Source: Fimbriiglobus sp. (GTDB taxonomy: Bacteria; Planctomycetota; Planctomycetia; Gemmatales; Gemmataceae). From it: a DNA stretch of 33,866 bases. The stretch lies in the NCBI GenBank assembly GCA_025352235.1, contig JANXTU010000061.1, positions 1 to 33,866 of the forward strand. Direction: 5' to 3'. Numbering within the stretch: the first letter of the stretch is position 1; every line of letters starts with the position of its first letter. Shown piece after piece: positions 16,172-24,431 of this stretch. Position numbers and translations under genes: made by a program. The notes under the pieces were generated by a model. The model was given only the letters and a program-made list of their open reading frames with translations, was not told the DNA's origin and did no database searches.

Positions 16172-17907
16172 TCCCCGATCCCTCGGCGCTGGCCATCGCC
16201 GTCTTCGCGTCGTTCGTGCTCTTCACCCTCGCGCTCAGTTTCTACCTCGGCCGCAAGACGCGCAGCGCCGCCGGGTACTACACCGCCGGCGGCGGGGTGC
16301 CGTGGTTCGTCAACGGTGTCGCCTTCGCCGGCGATTATCTTTCCGCCGCGTCATTCCTGGGCATCTGCGGGATGATCTCCTTCTACGGCTACGATGGCTT
16401 CCTCTACTCCATCGGCTTCCTCGGCGGTTGGGTCGTGGCGCTCTTGGTGATCGCCGAACCGCTCAAACGCCTCGGCAAGTACACCTTCGCCGACGCACTC
16501 GACAAAGCCTTCAACTCGCGCGGCATCAAGCTCACCGCCGCGATCAGCACGCTCGTCGTCAGCGTCTTCTACCTCATCCCACAGATGGTCGGCGCGGGGG
16601 TGCTCATCCGCCCGCTGCTCGGTTTCCCGCATTGGGCCGGGGTCTGCATCGTCGGGGCGGTGGTCACGCTGATCGTCGCCACGGCCGGCATGGCGAGCAC
16701 GACGTGGGTGCAGTTCATCAAAGGCGGTTTGCTGGTGCTGTTCGCCGCCGGATTGACGGTGATGATCCTCCAGCGCGGGTTGAAGGCGGACGCCAGCGCC
16801 GAAAGCTTGCAACCGCAGACGGTCACGATCCGACCCGACGGTAAGAAATTGATCAACGGCCTTCCCCAAGGCCGGGGCGAAGGTGAGACCGACCTGCGCC
16901 CCGTGGGGCACATTTCGAAGCTGCCGCATGGCGCCTCGGAGACCGGCCCGCTGAACCCGGTCGAGTTCCTCGGCACCCTGCGCGATAGCGAAGTGGTGCT
17001 TTGGACGGCGAAGACCGTCACGGCCGACGATGGCACGAAGACCACGACCTACACGCCGAAGCCGACCTCCGGGGCCGATGTGCTGCGCCCCGGCAACAGT
17101 CCGACGTTCAAAGGCATTCAGGGCGACTCGATCCCGGCAAAACTCAATTTCGTCTCGCTGATGCTGGCGCTGTTCTGCGGCACCGCGAGCCTGCCGCATA
17201 TCCTCATCCGCTACTACACCGTGAAGGACGCCGCCGCGGCGCGGAAGAGCACCGTCGTCGGCATCGCCACCATCGGCGGCTTCTACATCCTCACGCTATT
17301 TTTGGGCCTCGGGGCGATGACCGGCGGCAACCTTGACGTGACGAATTCCAACATGGCCGCCCCGCTGCTCGCCAAGAGCTTCGGCACGTGGCCGTTCGCG
17401 CTGATCTCCGCAGTCGCCTTTACCACCGTGCTGGGCACCGTTAGCGGGTTGATCGTCGCCGCGAGCGGGGCCATCGTCCACGACCTACTCGGCGGCACGC
17501 TGAAACTGACCCTCACCGACGGCGCGAAGGTCCGCATCGGCAAGCTCTCATCCATCGGCGTCGGGTTGATCGCCGTGGCGCTCGGGATCGTCTTCGAGAA
17601 GATGAACGTGAACTTCCTCGTCGGCTGGGCGTTCAGCGTCGCGGCCTCGGCGAACCTGCCGGCGCTCGTGATGCTGCTTTTTTGGAAGCGCACGACGGCG
17701 AGCGGAATCATCGCGTCGATCACCGTCGGCATGCTCACGTCGCTCGGGTGGATTCTGCTCAGCGGCGACACCTTCAAAGATGTCTACGGCCTGCCGGCGG
17801 AGCAATCCCCCGTGCCGTTCAGCCAACCGGGGATCGCGACGATCCCGCTGAGCTTCGCCGTGCTGGTGGCGGTGTCGCTAATGGGCCGGCGGAAGGGGGC
17901 GCCCTGA
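16168..17907 (+). CDS. actP: ActP-like cation/acetate symporter
   Basis: A sodium:solute symporter of 579 residues with about 13 membrane helices. The N-terminal signatures GRKTRSAAGYYTAGGGVPW, NGVAFAGDYLSAASFLG and GMISFYGYDGFLYSIGFLGG are those of the ActP acetate permeases, as is SLPHILIRYYTVKDAAAARK. A hydrophilic stretch of about 110 residues (about 208-320; ADASAESLQPQTVTIRPDGK, TTYTPKPTSGADVLRPGN) is inserted between two helices, longer than in the enterobacterial protein. It should import acetate or a short monocarboxylate with Na+ or H+. Coupling to the DUF485 gene supports the call; the substrate remains inference. Confidence 0.88.
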   Translation: MIPDPSALAIAVFASFVLFTLALSFYLGRKTRSAAGYYTAGGGVPWFVNGVAFAGDYLSAASFLGICGMISFYGYDGFLYSIGFLGGWVVALLVIAEPLKRLGKYTFADALDKAFNSRGIKLTAAISTLVVSVFYLIPQMVGAGVLIRPLLGFPHWAGVCIVGAVVTLIVATAGMASTTWVQFIKGGLLVLFAAGLTVMILQRGLKADASAESLQPQTVTIRPDGKKLINGLPQGRGEGETDLRPVGHISKLPHGASETGPLNPVEFLGTLRDSEVVLWTAKTVTADDGTKTTTYTPKPTSGADVLRPGNSPTFKGIQGDSIPAKLNFVSLMLALFCGTASLPHILIRYYTVKDAAAARKSTVVGIATIGGFYILTLFLGLGAMTGGNLDVTNSNMAAPLLAKSFGTWPFALISAVAFTTVLGTVSGLIVAASGAIVHDLLGGTLKLTLTDGAKVRIGKLSSIGVGLIAVALGIVFEKMNVNFLVGWAFSVAASANLPALVMLLFWKRTTASGIIASITVGMLTSLGWILLSGDTFKDVYGLPAEQSPVPFSQPGIATIPLSFAVLVAVSLMGRRKGAP

Positions 17908-17931
17908 TCCTACCGAACCTGACACGCGCCG

Positions 17932-18001
17932 ACGAGCCACCGGGCTTGTCCCGGTGGGTTTGGGATGGCGGGTGCCCACCGGGACAAGCCCGGTGGCTCG
18001 T
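17932..18001. repeat. REP-like element: 27-bp perfect inverted repeat
   Basis: The arms at 17932-17958 and 17975-18001 are perfect reverse complements of 27 bases around a 16-base loop, a very stable hairpin. It lies between actP (stop 17907) and the phosphoesterase (start 18040). A diverged copy is at 10494-10560, so it belongs to a dispersed family. It could also terminate actP transcription, but it lacks a T-run. Confidence 0.88.
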
Positions 18002-18039
18002 GATGGAATTTCTTCCGACGTTCGACAGCAAGAGTCGCC

Positions 18040-19185
18040 ATGAGCATCTTCGCCATCCTCACCGCAGTCGTCCTCTGGGTCGGGCACGCCTGCCTCTGGA
18101 CGACGCTGCTCAACATCGTCTATTCGCAGTCGCTGTCGAAGGGCTTCCTCAAGCCGTGGAGGCTCTTCACGGCCGTCGTCCTCGCCACATTCGCCGCGTG
18201 GCTGGTGTACGCGCTCACGAAAGATTTCGCCGACATCCCATGGGCAATGCGCGTCTACTCGGGGATCTGTCTCATTATGGGCGGATGGTTTTTCCCCGTC
18301 GTCACCCTCGCCCGCAACCTGCGGCCGAAGCCGAAGTGCCTCCTGAGCGCACGCACGGAAACCCTCGACCTGTGGAAACAACTCGGCCCCGTCGTTCGCG
18401 GCAATGGCAAATGGAGTTGGCTCACCCGGTTGCCCGGTAACTGCGTCTTCAAAGTCGATGTCACCGAGTTGTCACTCAAGTTGCCGCGGCTCCCGGCGAA
18501 CCTCGACGGGCTGTCGATTCTGTTGCTGTCCGACCTGCACTTCCACGGCACGCCGTCGAAGATTTGGTTCGATGCGATCATCGACCGGTTGCTGGAGTTC
18601 CCAAAGCCCGACATCGTCGCGCTCGGCGGAGACTATGTCGACAGCGACGAGCATCGGGCTTGGATCGTTCCGATCCTCGGGCGCTTGCCGTGGAACGACG
18701 TCGGCGTGGCGATTCTTGGCAATCACGATGCGTATCACGACCCGGAGCGAACGCGGCGAGAACTGGAGACGTGCGGATATGCCGTACTCGGCGAGCGTTC
18801 GCACGAAATCACCATCCGCGGGGAACGCTGCGTCTTCACCGGAAACGAGGCCCCGTGGTTCCCGGCGCCGACGACCGTGCCCGAGGGCGGCTTCCGCATC
18901 GGCGTCAGCCATTCCCCCGACCAATTCCGCTGGGCACAAAAACAGGGCTTCGACCTTATCCTTTGCGGCCACGTTCATGGCGGGCAAATTCGCGTGCCGA
19001 TCATCGGTTCGATCTTCGTCCCGAGCCGGTACGGCCGCCGCTACGACATGGGAGTATTCGAGAACAATGGCACCGTGATGGTCGTCGGGCGTGGGCTCAG
19101 CGGCAAGGAGCCGCTGCGATTCCGTTGCCACCCGCAGGTGATCCGGATGGTGTTGCGTGGAGCTTCATTACAAGTCGTTATCTGA
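18040..19185 (+). CDS. Membrane metallophosphoesterase (YkuE/YaeI type)
   Basis: A protein of 381 residues. Three hydrophobic helices occupy the first 95 residues (IFAILTAVVLWVGHACLW, FTAVVLATFAAWLVYAL, VYSGICLIMGGWFFPVV). The catalytic part has all calcineurin-like motifs: SDLH (164-167), GGDYVD (196-201), GNHD (227-230), SHSP with His291, and GHVHGGQ (310-316), giving the two-metal centre. Relatives include lipid-anchored phosphodiesterases such as UDP-diacylglucosamine hydrolases, but the substrate here is unknown. The last codons, from VMVVGRGLSGKEPL onward, are duplicated at 20900-20978, and the present end (SLQVVI) differs from the end encoded by that copy. Confidence 0.9.
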   Translation: MSIFAILTAVVLWVGHACLWTTLLNIVYSQSLSKGFLKPWRLFTAVVLATFAAWLVYALTKDFADIPWAMRVYSGICLIMGGWFFPVVTLARNLRPKPKCLLSARTETLDLWKQLGPVVRGNGKWSWLTRLPGNCVFKVDVTELSLKLPRLPANLDGLSILLLSDLHFHGTPSKIWFDAIIDRLLEFPKPDIVALGGDYVDSDEHRAWIVPILGRLPWNDVGVAILGNHDAYHDPERTRRELETCGYAVLGERSHEITIRGERCVFTGNEAPWFPAPTTVPEGGFRIGVSHSPDQFRWAQKQGFDLILCGHVHGGQIRVPIIGSIFVPSRYGRRYDMGVFENNGTVMVVGRGLSGKEPLRFRCHPQVIRMVLRGASLQVVI

Positions 19186-19226
19186 GCAAGGGCGTCACAA
19201 CCATCAGGCATACACAGAATAGGACA

Positions 19227-19637
19227 CTATCGCCGATTACCTTGCCATGATTGGTTAGCCGCAAGCACGCTTTCTTCAACAGGCGTTTGCGCTATCCACC
19301 AACGAATGCCAACAATCGACCATACGAGGATGCAAACAGTAATCAGGATGAAGCTTGGGCGAACACCAAAAACACGCGGGCCCCTACGTCGTGCAACCAT
19401 TGCTGCACGCGAACGGATGGGTACGTCGTTAGTTTTGACCGGCCGACGAGATGTTTGGACCTCTGCGCCACGCTCAATTTGCTTCACATCGGGAACGTAG
19501 TCTTGAAAGATCGTGGTTGTAGAAATCCCTTGACCTTCGATAGCAAAGTCGGGGACAGTAGTGCCTGCTCGCAACTCTTTGCCACAATGCGGGCAAGTGG
19601 ATAATTCCAGAGAGACAACCATTTCATCTTCGCTCAT
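19227..19637 (-). CDS. Zinc-ribbon protein with one transmembrane helix
   Basis: A protein of 136 residues. The N-terminus carries one CPHCGKEL knuckle (Cys15, Cys18) of the zinc-ribbon type, with no second pair visible; a polar and basic linker (SRRPVKTND, VARRRGPRVFG) follows, then a single membrane helix at about 95-113 (SFILITVCILVWSIVGI) and a short tail. The start at 19637 is preferred to the open frame reaching 19754, since GAAGAG lies about 7 bases upstream and it avoids overlap with the protease gene. It follows the protease on the same strand after 61 bases, in the same lower-GC segment. I do not know its function; it may be a partner of the protease. Confidence 0.65.
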   Translation of the reverse strand: MSEDEMVVSLELSTCPHCGKELRAGTTVPDFAIEGQGISTTTIFQDYVPDVKQIERGAEVQTSRRPVKTNDVPIRSRAAMVARRRGPRVFGVRPSFILITVCILVWSIVGIRWWIAQTPVEESVLAANQSWQGNRR

Positions 19638-19698
19638 TCCATTTCTCTTCGCATGGTGTGGTGGGGCGTGCAAGATAGTATCATCTGGCCCAGATTCG

Positions 19699-20670
19699 TC
19701 ACTTTTTGAATTCGAGGCGTGGCCCATTCCACACCCATCGTCCTTCATTGGCATACCTTTTCAAAAACCTTTCAATCTCAACGATGTCAATGTCGAAGCT
19801 GACTGTATTGCGAGATAAATCTAACGCGCATACCAATCCTGCAAGGCCACCCGCCGCATTGACCGACGGGCCACCGGAGTCTCCAGGATTCACTGGCTTT
19901 TGCGACTCCAGTAGCATCGCATCGACCGTATTCAATTGGCCCGCACTCACTGCGGTAAGCTTCTGCGAATTGCGGCCGCGAACCTCACCGGAGGACATTC
20001 GCCAAAGTGTACCTAAAAACTCGGGGTATTCGACGCCAGAGGAACCCGCCGAATAGAGCATAGATCCGGTCGCAGCCGGCTGAGTCGCTAAGGGAATTGG
20101 CACTACATTTGGAGGGAGCGATGGCAATTCGAGGAGTGCGAGATCTTTACTGGAATCGCGATAGACCACTCTCGCCTTAATCCCAAAACTCTTGATGTTG
20201 TCCTTATAGTATTTCGGACGCGAGATCAATTCCCCATTCGGTTCGTATCGTGGGAAAAAGACTATCGCCGAACTGCGATCGGTAACGACATGATAATTGG
20301 TGAGAACTAAGCGTCGCGGGCCGTGGACGAGCACGCCGCTGCCGCCACCGAGAGGTTGGTAAGAACTGGTCCCGTCAGTGATAAGCACAAAAACTGTCGA
20401 TTTTAACAAGGTTTTGTAGACGTCCTCTCCCGATAGTGCAGAACCAGTTAATGTCTCTGACATTAGAGTTTCATCTTGTGACCCAAGTTCACTTGCTCGT
20501 TGAGGTGGTCGAGAGGTCTTGTAAACTATAAAGCCAACGACGCCGAAACCCAGAAGCAAAGTTACGCACAGCATTGCCATCGGACCAACCATGCTTTGAC
20601 GAGCGCGCATGCTACGAACGCGGCCTTTGGCGCGAATTGGCATACCATCGTCCTTCGGCGTACGTCCCAT
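19699..20670 (-). CDS. Membrane-anchored trypsin-like serine protease
   Basis: A protein of 323 residues: a basic N-terminus, a membrane helix at about 29-50 (GPMAMLCVTLLLGFGVVGFI), a linker, then a trypsin/DegP-like domain. The catalytic triad is visible as His127 (LTNYHVVT), Asp176 (SSKDLALLEL) and Ser265 (NPGDSGGP). No PDZ domain follows, so the protein is a bare protease, probably facing the periplasm. The coding sequence is clearly poorer in GC than its neighbours and uses A/T-ending codons freely, which suggests transfer from another source. ATG at 20670 is the first start; later ATGs at residues 10 and 21 are possible. Substrate unknown. Confidence 0.88.
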   Translation of the reverse strand: MGRTPKDDGMPIRAKGRVRSMRARQSMVGPMAMLCVTLLLGFGVVGFIVYKTSRPPQRASELGSQDETLMSETLTGSALSGEDVYKTLLKSTVFVLITDGTSSYQPLGGGSGVLVHGPRRLVLTNYHVVTDRSSAIVFFPRYEPNGELISRPKYYKDNIKSFGIKARVVYRDSSKDLALLELPSLPPNVVPIPLATQPAATGSMLYSAGSSGVEYPEFLGTLWRMSSGEVRGRNSQKLTAVSAGQLNTVDAMLLESQKPVNPGDSGGPSVNAAGGLAGLVCALDLSRNTVSFDIDIVEIERFLKRYANEGRWVWNGPRLEFKK

Positions 20671-20899
20671 TGTTTAGCAACCGTAGCGGGTCAACAGCGC
20701 ATTCTCGTTTGAGAAAACGATGCTACCACACTTGGAGTGTCGAACGCGGAAGAAACCAGAAAAAGCCGTTCCTTTTCCAGGATAGTTTCCATGTGCCAGA
20801 AGAGAGGTTGGTCAACGCAACCGAGCAGCAGAGGGATGCTATTAATCGTGCCGTCGGGCTTCGGTGGGATCGAGCTTCGCCGCACGCCACGCCGGATCG

Positions 20900-20978
20900 A
20901 TGGTCGTCGGGCGCGGCCTCAGCGGCAAGGAGCCGCTGCAACCCGCAGGTGATCCGGATCGTGCTGTGGGGCGCCTGA
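20900..20978 (+). pseudogene. Duplicated 3' end of the metallophosphoesterase gene
   Basis: This stretch matches 19078-19167 (the last 30 or so codons of the phosphoesterase) with about 90 percent identity by eye. It begins abruptly at ATGGTCGTCGGG, has an 11-base deletion that breaks the frame after KEPL, and ends in PQVIRIVLWGA and TGA. No phosphoesterase sequence is seen before it. The remaining bases between 20671 and 20993 show no gene that I can support. Confidence 0.75.
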
Positions 20979-20993
20979 CCGGCCGGAGCCACT

Positions 20994-21533
20994 TTATTTC
21001 AGCGACTTCAAAAACGCCTCGAAGTCCTTCTTGTGCTTCTCGACGATGACACCGGGGCCGCTGAGGCGGACGTGCGTGGTTTCGTCGGGGGTTTCGATCA
21101 CGACCCAGATCGCGCGGTAGTCGGCCAGCAACATCTCTTTCGATTTCGGATCTTGCGGACGCTCTTTGAACTTCCACGTGCCACTCACATCGAGCGTGGC
21201 GACTTTGGCTTTGCCGATGACCAGGGTGCCGACTTTGGACGCTTCCTCGATCGTCATGCCGTCCGGCGCCACGAATGTCGCTTTCCAACGTTCGACGTTC
21301 TTGGCGTTGTCCGGCGACGATTCGGGGAAGATGGCGACTTCGGCGTCGGCGTAATCCTTGTCGCCGGAGGCGAGCTTGAATTGGAACGACCGCAGCCGGT
21401 TGGCCGGTTTCTCGGACTTCCAATCCGCGGGTGCTGTCGCGGCGAGGCCGCTCAGCTTCACGGGAGTACCTTTATCTTCGGCGACGGCGAACGATGCGAT
21501 CAACAGCGAGCAAGCGATACTGCGGGCGAACAT
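20994..21533 (-). CDS. Secreted planctomycete protein of unknown function
   Basis: A protein of 179 residues with a signal peptide (MFARSIACSLLIASFAVAED). The mature part begins TPVKLSGLAATAPADWKSEK and contains RSFQFKLASGD, ADAEVAIFPE, NVERWKATFVAPDG and HVRLSGPGVIVEKHKKDFEA. Similar short exported proteins with an opening T-A-P-x-x-W and a closing FL-K-S-L are common in planctomycetes; their function is unknown. The start at 21533 is chosen for the signal peptide rather than the open frame reaching 22148, which overlaps the next gene on the other strand. The gene stands alone. Confidence 0.72.
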   Translation of the reverse strand: MFARSIACSLLIASFAVAEDKGTPVKLSGLAATAPADWKSEKPANRLRSFQFKLASGDKDYADAEVAIFPESSPDNAKNVERWKATFVAPDGMTIEEASKVGTLVIGKAKVATLDVSGTWKFKERPQDPKSKEMLLADYRAIWVVIETPDETTHVRLSGPGVIVEKHKKDFEAFLKSLK

Positions 21534-21746
21534 GGTGGATTCTCGCGATGGGTTGAACGAAACGGTATCGGTTCGTTCAACAGTAGCGTGCGGAGCTGTC
21601 GCTGTCACTTGCAAGGCTCGCGCAGACGGACCGATTTGTCCGATTCGCCCAACTCGCGTCGAGCCGCCGAGACGAACAGCATCGGAAATCGATAGAATTC
21701 GGCCAAGTACTCGCCTTTGTAACGACGCGGCTCGGCGTGAGATCCT

Positions 21747-22358
21747 ATGAAGCACCTCGCGAAAGCGATACTCCACGTCGCGGCGACCGCCTGCATCTCG
21801 CCGGCGTTGTTGCTGTACTGGCTCAGCGCGGCCATCATCGGCAAGGATCGCGCCCTTGAAGGTTCGTCGCAATCGTTCGCACTGCTGCCGGGATTGCCAG
21901 GAGTTTTCCTTCGTCGGGCGTTCCTCGCACGAGTACTCGCCCGTTGTCATCCGTCGGCCGAAATCGGTTTCGGCACGCTCTTTTCTCAAACCGGTGCTAT
22001 CCTCGACGAGAATGTCTACGTCGGGCCACGCTGTCATTTGGGCTGGGTTCATCTGGAACGGGACGTCCTCCTTGCGGCCGGGGTGCACATTGCCAGCGGC
22101 GGGCAGACGCACGCGTTCCACGATCCGACGAGGCCGATCCGCGAACAAGGCGGCGAACGCCGGATGGTGACCGTCGGGGCTGGGGCGTGGATCGGCAGCG
22201 CCGCCATCATCCTAGCCGATGTGGGGAAGGGGACCGTCGTCGGCGCCGGCTCGGTGGTCACGAAGCCCTTGCCCGATAATGTAGTCGCGATGGGCGTCCC
22301 CGCGCGTGTGATCCGACCGCGATTCCCCGAACCTGCCCCGGAGCCGTCGAAGCAATGA
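21747..22358 (+). CDS. Left-handed beta-helix (hexapeptide) acyltransferase
   Basis: A protein of 203 residues. After an N-terminal hydrophobic helix (about 10-32) come hexapeptide repeats from about 68 on: AEIGFGTLFSQTG, ENVYVGPRCHLGWVHLERDV, AAGVHIASGGQTHAF, VGAGAWIGSAAIILADVGKG and VVGAGSVVTKPLPDNVVAMG, ending in the typical VPARVIRPR. His122 in GQTHAF is in the position of the catalytic histidine of sugar O- and N-acetyltransferases. The most likely role is acetylation of a glycan or lipid-linked sugar. It overlaps the following glycosyltransferase by four bases (ATGA), so the two act in one surface-polysaccharide or glycolipid pathway. Confidence 0.88.
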   Translation: MKHLAKAILHVAATACISPALLLYWLSAAIIGKDRALEGSSQSFALLPGLPGVFLRRAFLARVLARCHPSAEIGFGTLFSQTGAILDENVYVGPRCHLGWVHLERDVLLAAGVHIASGGQTHAFHDPTRPIREQGGERRMVTVGAGAWIGSAAIILADVGKGTVVGAGSVVTKPLPDNVVAMGVPARVIRPRFPEPAPEPSKQ

Positions 22359-23164
22359 ATCCCTTAGTGAACCAAGACCACACGCACACCGATAAATTGT
22401 CGGTGCTCATCCCCGTTTACAACGAAGAGAAGACGGCGTCGGAGATCATCACGCGCGTCCTCGCCCTCGGGGCCGTGGTCAAGGAAATCATCATCGTCGA
22501 CGACGGCTCGACCGACCGCACCGCGGAGATTCTGCGAGCCCGCGTCGCGAACGAACCGAAGTGCCATTTCCACGCCATGCCGAAGAACGGCGGCAAAACC
22601 TCGGCGATCCGCAAGGCGCTCGAACTCGCCACCGGCGAGATCATCATCATCCAAGACGCGGATTTGGAATACGACCCCGCCGAGATCCCGGATGTGATCG
22701 CCCCGATTCTCAATGGCTTCGCCGACGTCGCCTTCGGCAGCCGGTTCCTCGTCCGCAAAGCGGCGCGGGTGCTCTACTTCCGCCACTACCTCGCCAACAT
22801 GCTCCTCACGTTCCTCTCGAACCTGCTGACCAACCGCAACATGACGGATATCGAAACCTGCTACAAATCGTTCCGGGCCGAGGTCATCAAGCCTTTGAAA
22901 TTGACGAGCAAGGGCTTCGGGATGGAAGTCGAAATCACGGCGCTGATTTGCAAAACGAAGGCCCGTACTTACGAGGTGCCGATTTCTTACTACGGCCGCT
23001 CCTACGAGGAAGGCAAGAAGATCGACTTCATGGACGGCGTCGCGGCGCTTTGGTACATCGGCTACTACAACTTGGTGAAGCCATGGTTCGGCTCGGCGAG
23101 GCGCTACGTCCGCGAAGTGAACGTGGCCCTCGAGAAGCGCGCGGCGGTGGAAGTGTCCGCCTAA
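22355..23164 (+). CDS. Glycosyltransferase family 2
   Basis: A GT-A fold glycosyltransferase of 269 residues. VLIPVYNEEKTASEI opens the nucleotide-sugar domain, IVDDGSTDRT gives Asp49-Asp50, and QDADLEYDP gives the metal-binding DAD at 101-103. FGSRFL, then TDIETCYKSFRAEV and GMEVEITALICK, are characteristic of the dolichyl/polyprenyl-phosphate mannosyl- or glucosyltransferase branch (DPM1-like). There is no C-terminal membrane domain, only a possible amphipathic region near 145-160. It probably transfers a sugar to a lipid carrier. Coupled translation with the acyltransferase supports a joint pathway. Confidence 0.9.
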   Translation: MNPLVNQDHTHTDKLSVLIPVYNEEKTASEIITRVLALGAVVKEIIIVDDGSTDRTAEILRARVANEPKCHFHAMPKNGGKTSAIRKALELATGEIIIIQDADLEYDPAEIPDVIAPILNGFADVAFGSRFLVRKAARVLYFRHYLANMLLTFLSNLLTNRNMTDIETCYKSFRAEVIKPLKLTSKGFGMEVEITALICKTKARTYEVPISYYGRSYEEGKKIDFMDGVAALWYIGYYNLVKPWFGSARRYVREVNVALEKRAAVEVSA

Positions 23165-23202
23165 GGCGGGACCAAGATCGTCCAAAGGGAGTCTAAGCGT
23201 TT

Positions 23203-23673
23203 CTAAAATGGCCCTTTTGGACCGCGACTTGGACGAACAAGCGGGTCGTGAAGACGATGTTCTTCGCCGCGTGGAAGGTGCGGCTGACGCCGACGCAAGT
23301 GCGCGACGCCTACCGGGGCCGGTTCGGGATCGAGGCGAGCCATCGCCAATTGAACCAGTCCCGCGCGCGGACGTCGTCGCGGGATCCGCTGTACCGCTTC
23401 CTGCTCGTGGGCCTCGCGTTGTTTCTGCGGAACCTGTGGCAATGGCTGGTGAACGACGCCGGGCCATCGGACGCTGGGAGCCAGAAGAAGCGAGGGGCCG
23501 CGTCGATGCCCACGCGCCCACCCCGCTACCGCGATGTGCTGGACGACTGGGTCGAGCACCTGAGGCAACCGACGCAACGCCCGATAGCGCATGAGCCTGT
23601 ATCACAAGGCAGATTAGAAAGCACTGAAGTTGGAAACTGGTCGCCACGTCAACAGGATCATTCCGCGGCGTAA
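23203..23673 (+). pseudogene. Transposase C-terminal remnant
   Basis: The frame reads WTATWTNKRVVKTMFF, then DAYRGRFGIEASHRQLNQSR, ARTSSRDPLYRFLLVGLALF and LRNLWQWLV. The Y-R-x-R-F-G-I-E-x-S-x-R-Q-x-N-Q pattern with R-T-S-x-R-x-P-x-x-R is the last catalytic Glu block and C-terminus of an IS4/ISH3-like DDE transposase; the exact IS family is tentative. No N-terminal part is present, since the glycosyltransferase ends at 23164. The open frame runs on into the repeat array. It is a dead IS end; no terminal inverted repeats were recognised. Confidence 0.78.
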
Positions 23674-24424
23674 CGAAGCATCGACGGGAAAGAAAACCGA
23701 CCCCCGGCCGAGCGTGGGCTGGAAAATATTCGGTGCCCCCCTCGGTTCGGGGAGGATGCCATCCTACGTGTCGACCAGTTTCCAACTGGTCGACAAGCGC
23801 TTGGACAAGCGCCAACCGTGTCTCGGAGACTCTGTGGTTCTTCTTGTCGCCACATCCAGCCGATGAGGATGCCATCCTACGTGGCGACCAGTTTCCAACT
23901 GGTCGACAAGCGATTGGACAAGCGCCAACCGTGTCTCGGATACGCTGGGGTTCTTCTTGTCGCGACATCCAGCCGATGAGGATGCCATCCTACGTGTCGA
24001 CCAGTTTCCAACTGGTCGACAAGCGCTTGGACAAGCGCCAACCGTGTCTCGGATACGCTGGGGTTCTTGTTGTCGACCAGTTGGGTACTGGTCGCCACGT
24101 CAACAGGCTGGCCTCGTGGCGTACCGGAGCATCGACGGGAAAGAAAACCGACCCCCGGCCGAGCGTGGGCTGGAAAATATCCGGTGACCCCCTCGGTTCG
24201 ATGAGGATGCCATCCTACGTGGCGACCAGTTTCCAACTGGTCGCCAAGCGCTTGGACAAGCGCCAACCGTGTCTCGGATACGCTGGGGTTCTTGTTGTCG
24301 ACCAGTTGGAAACTGGTCGACACGTCAACAGGATCATTCCGCGGCGTAACGAAGCATCGACGGGAAAGAAAATCGACCCCCGCAGAGCGCTTGCTGAAAA
24401 ATATCCGGTGACCCCCTCGGTTCG
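23627..24424. repeat. Tandem array of about 113-bp hairpin repeat units
   Basis: Two related unit types alternate with a combined period of about 225 bases (about 113 per unit). Type B (GAGGATGCCATCCTACGT...) begins at 23752, 23865, 23978 and 24203; type A (CGTCAACAGG...) is at 23647, 24098 and 24323. Each centres on a hairpin with 10-bp arms, GTCGACCAGT/ACTGGTCGAC, with loop TTCCA in B and its complement TGGAA in A. B units also carry a GCGCTTG/CAAGCGC palindrome. The first unit is cut at its left end beside the transposase remnant. No coding signal is credible inside. Confidence 0.92.
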
Positions 24425-24431
24425 GGGCGTT

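Noticed and set aside
20994-22148. 384-residue minus-strand frame as a single protein
   Set aside because: Only the last 179 residues have a signal peptide and coherent sequence; the upstream part is antisense to the hexapeptide acyltransferase gene.
23627-24424. CRISPR array
   Set aside because: Units are about 113 bp, nearly identical throughout and contain no variable spacers; no cas gene is nearby.
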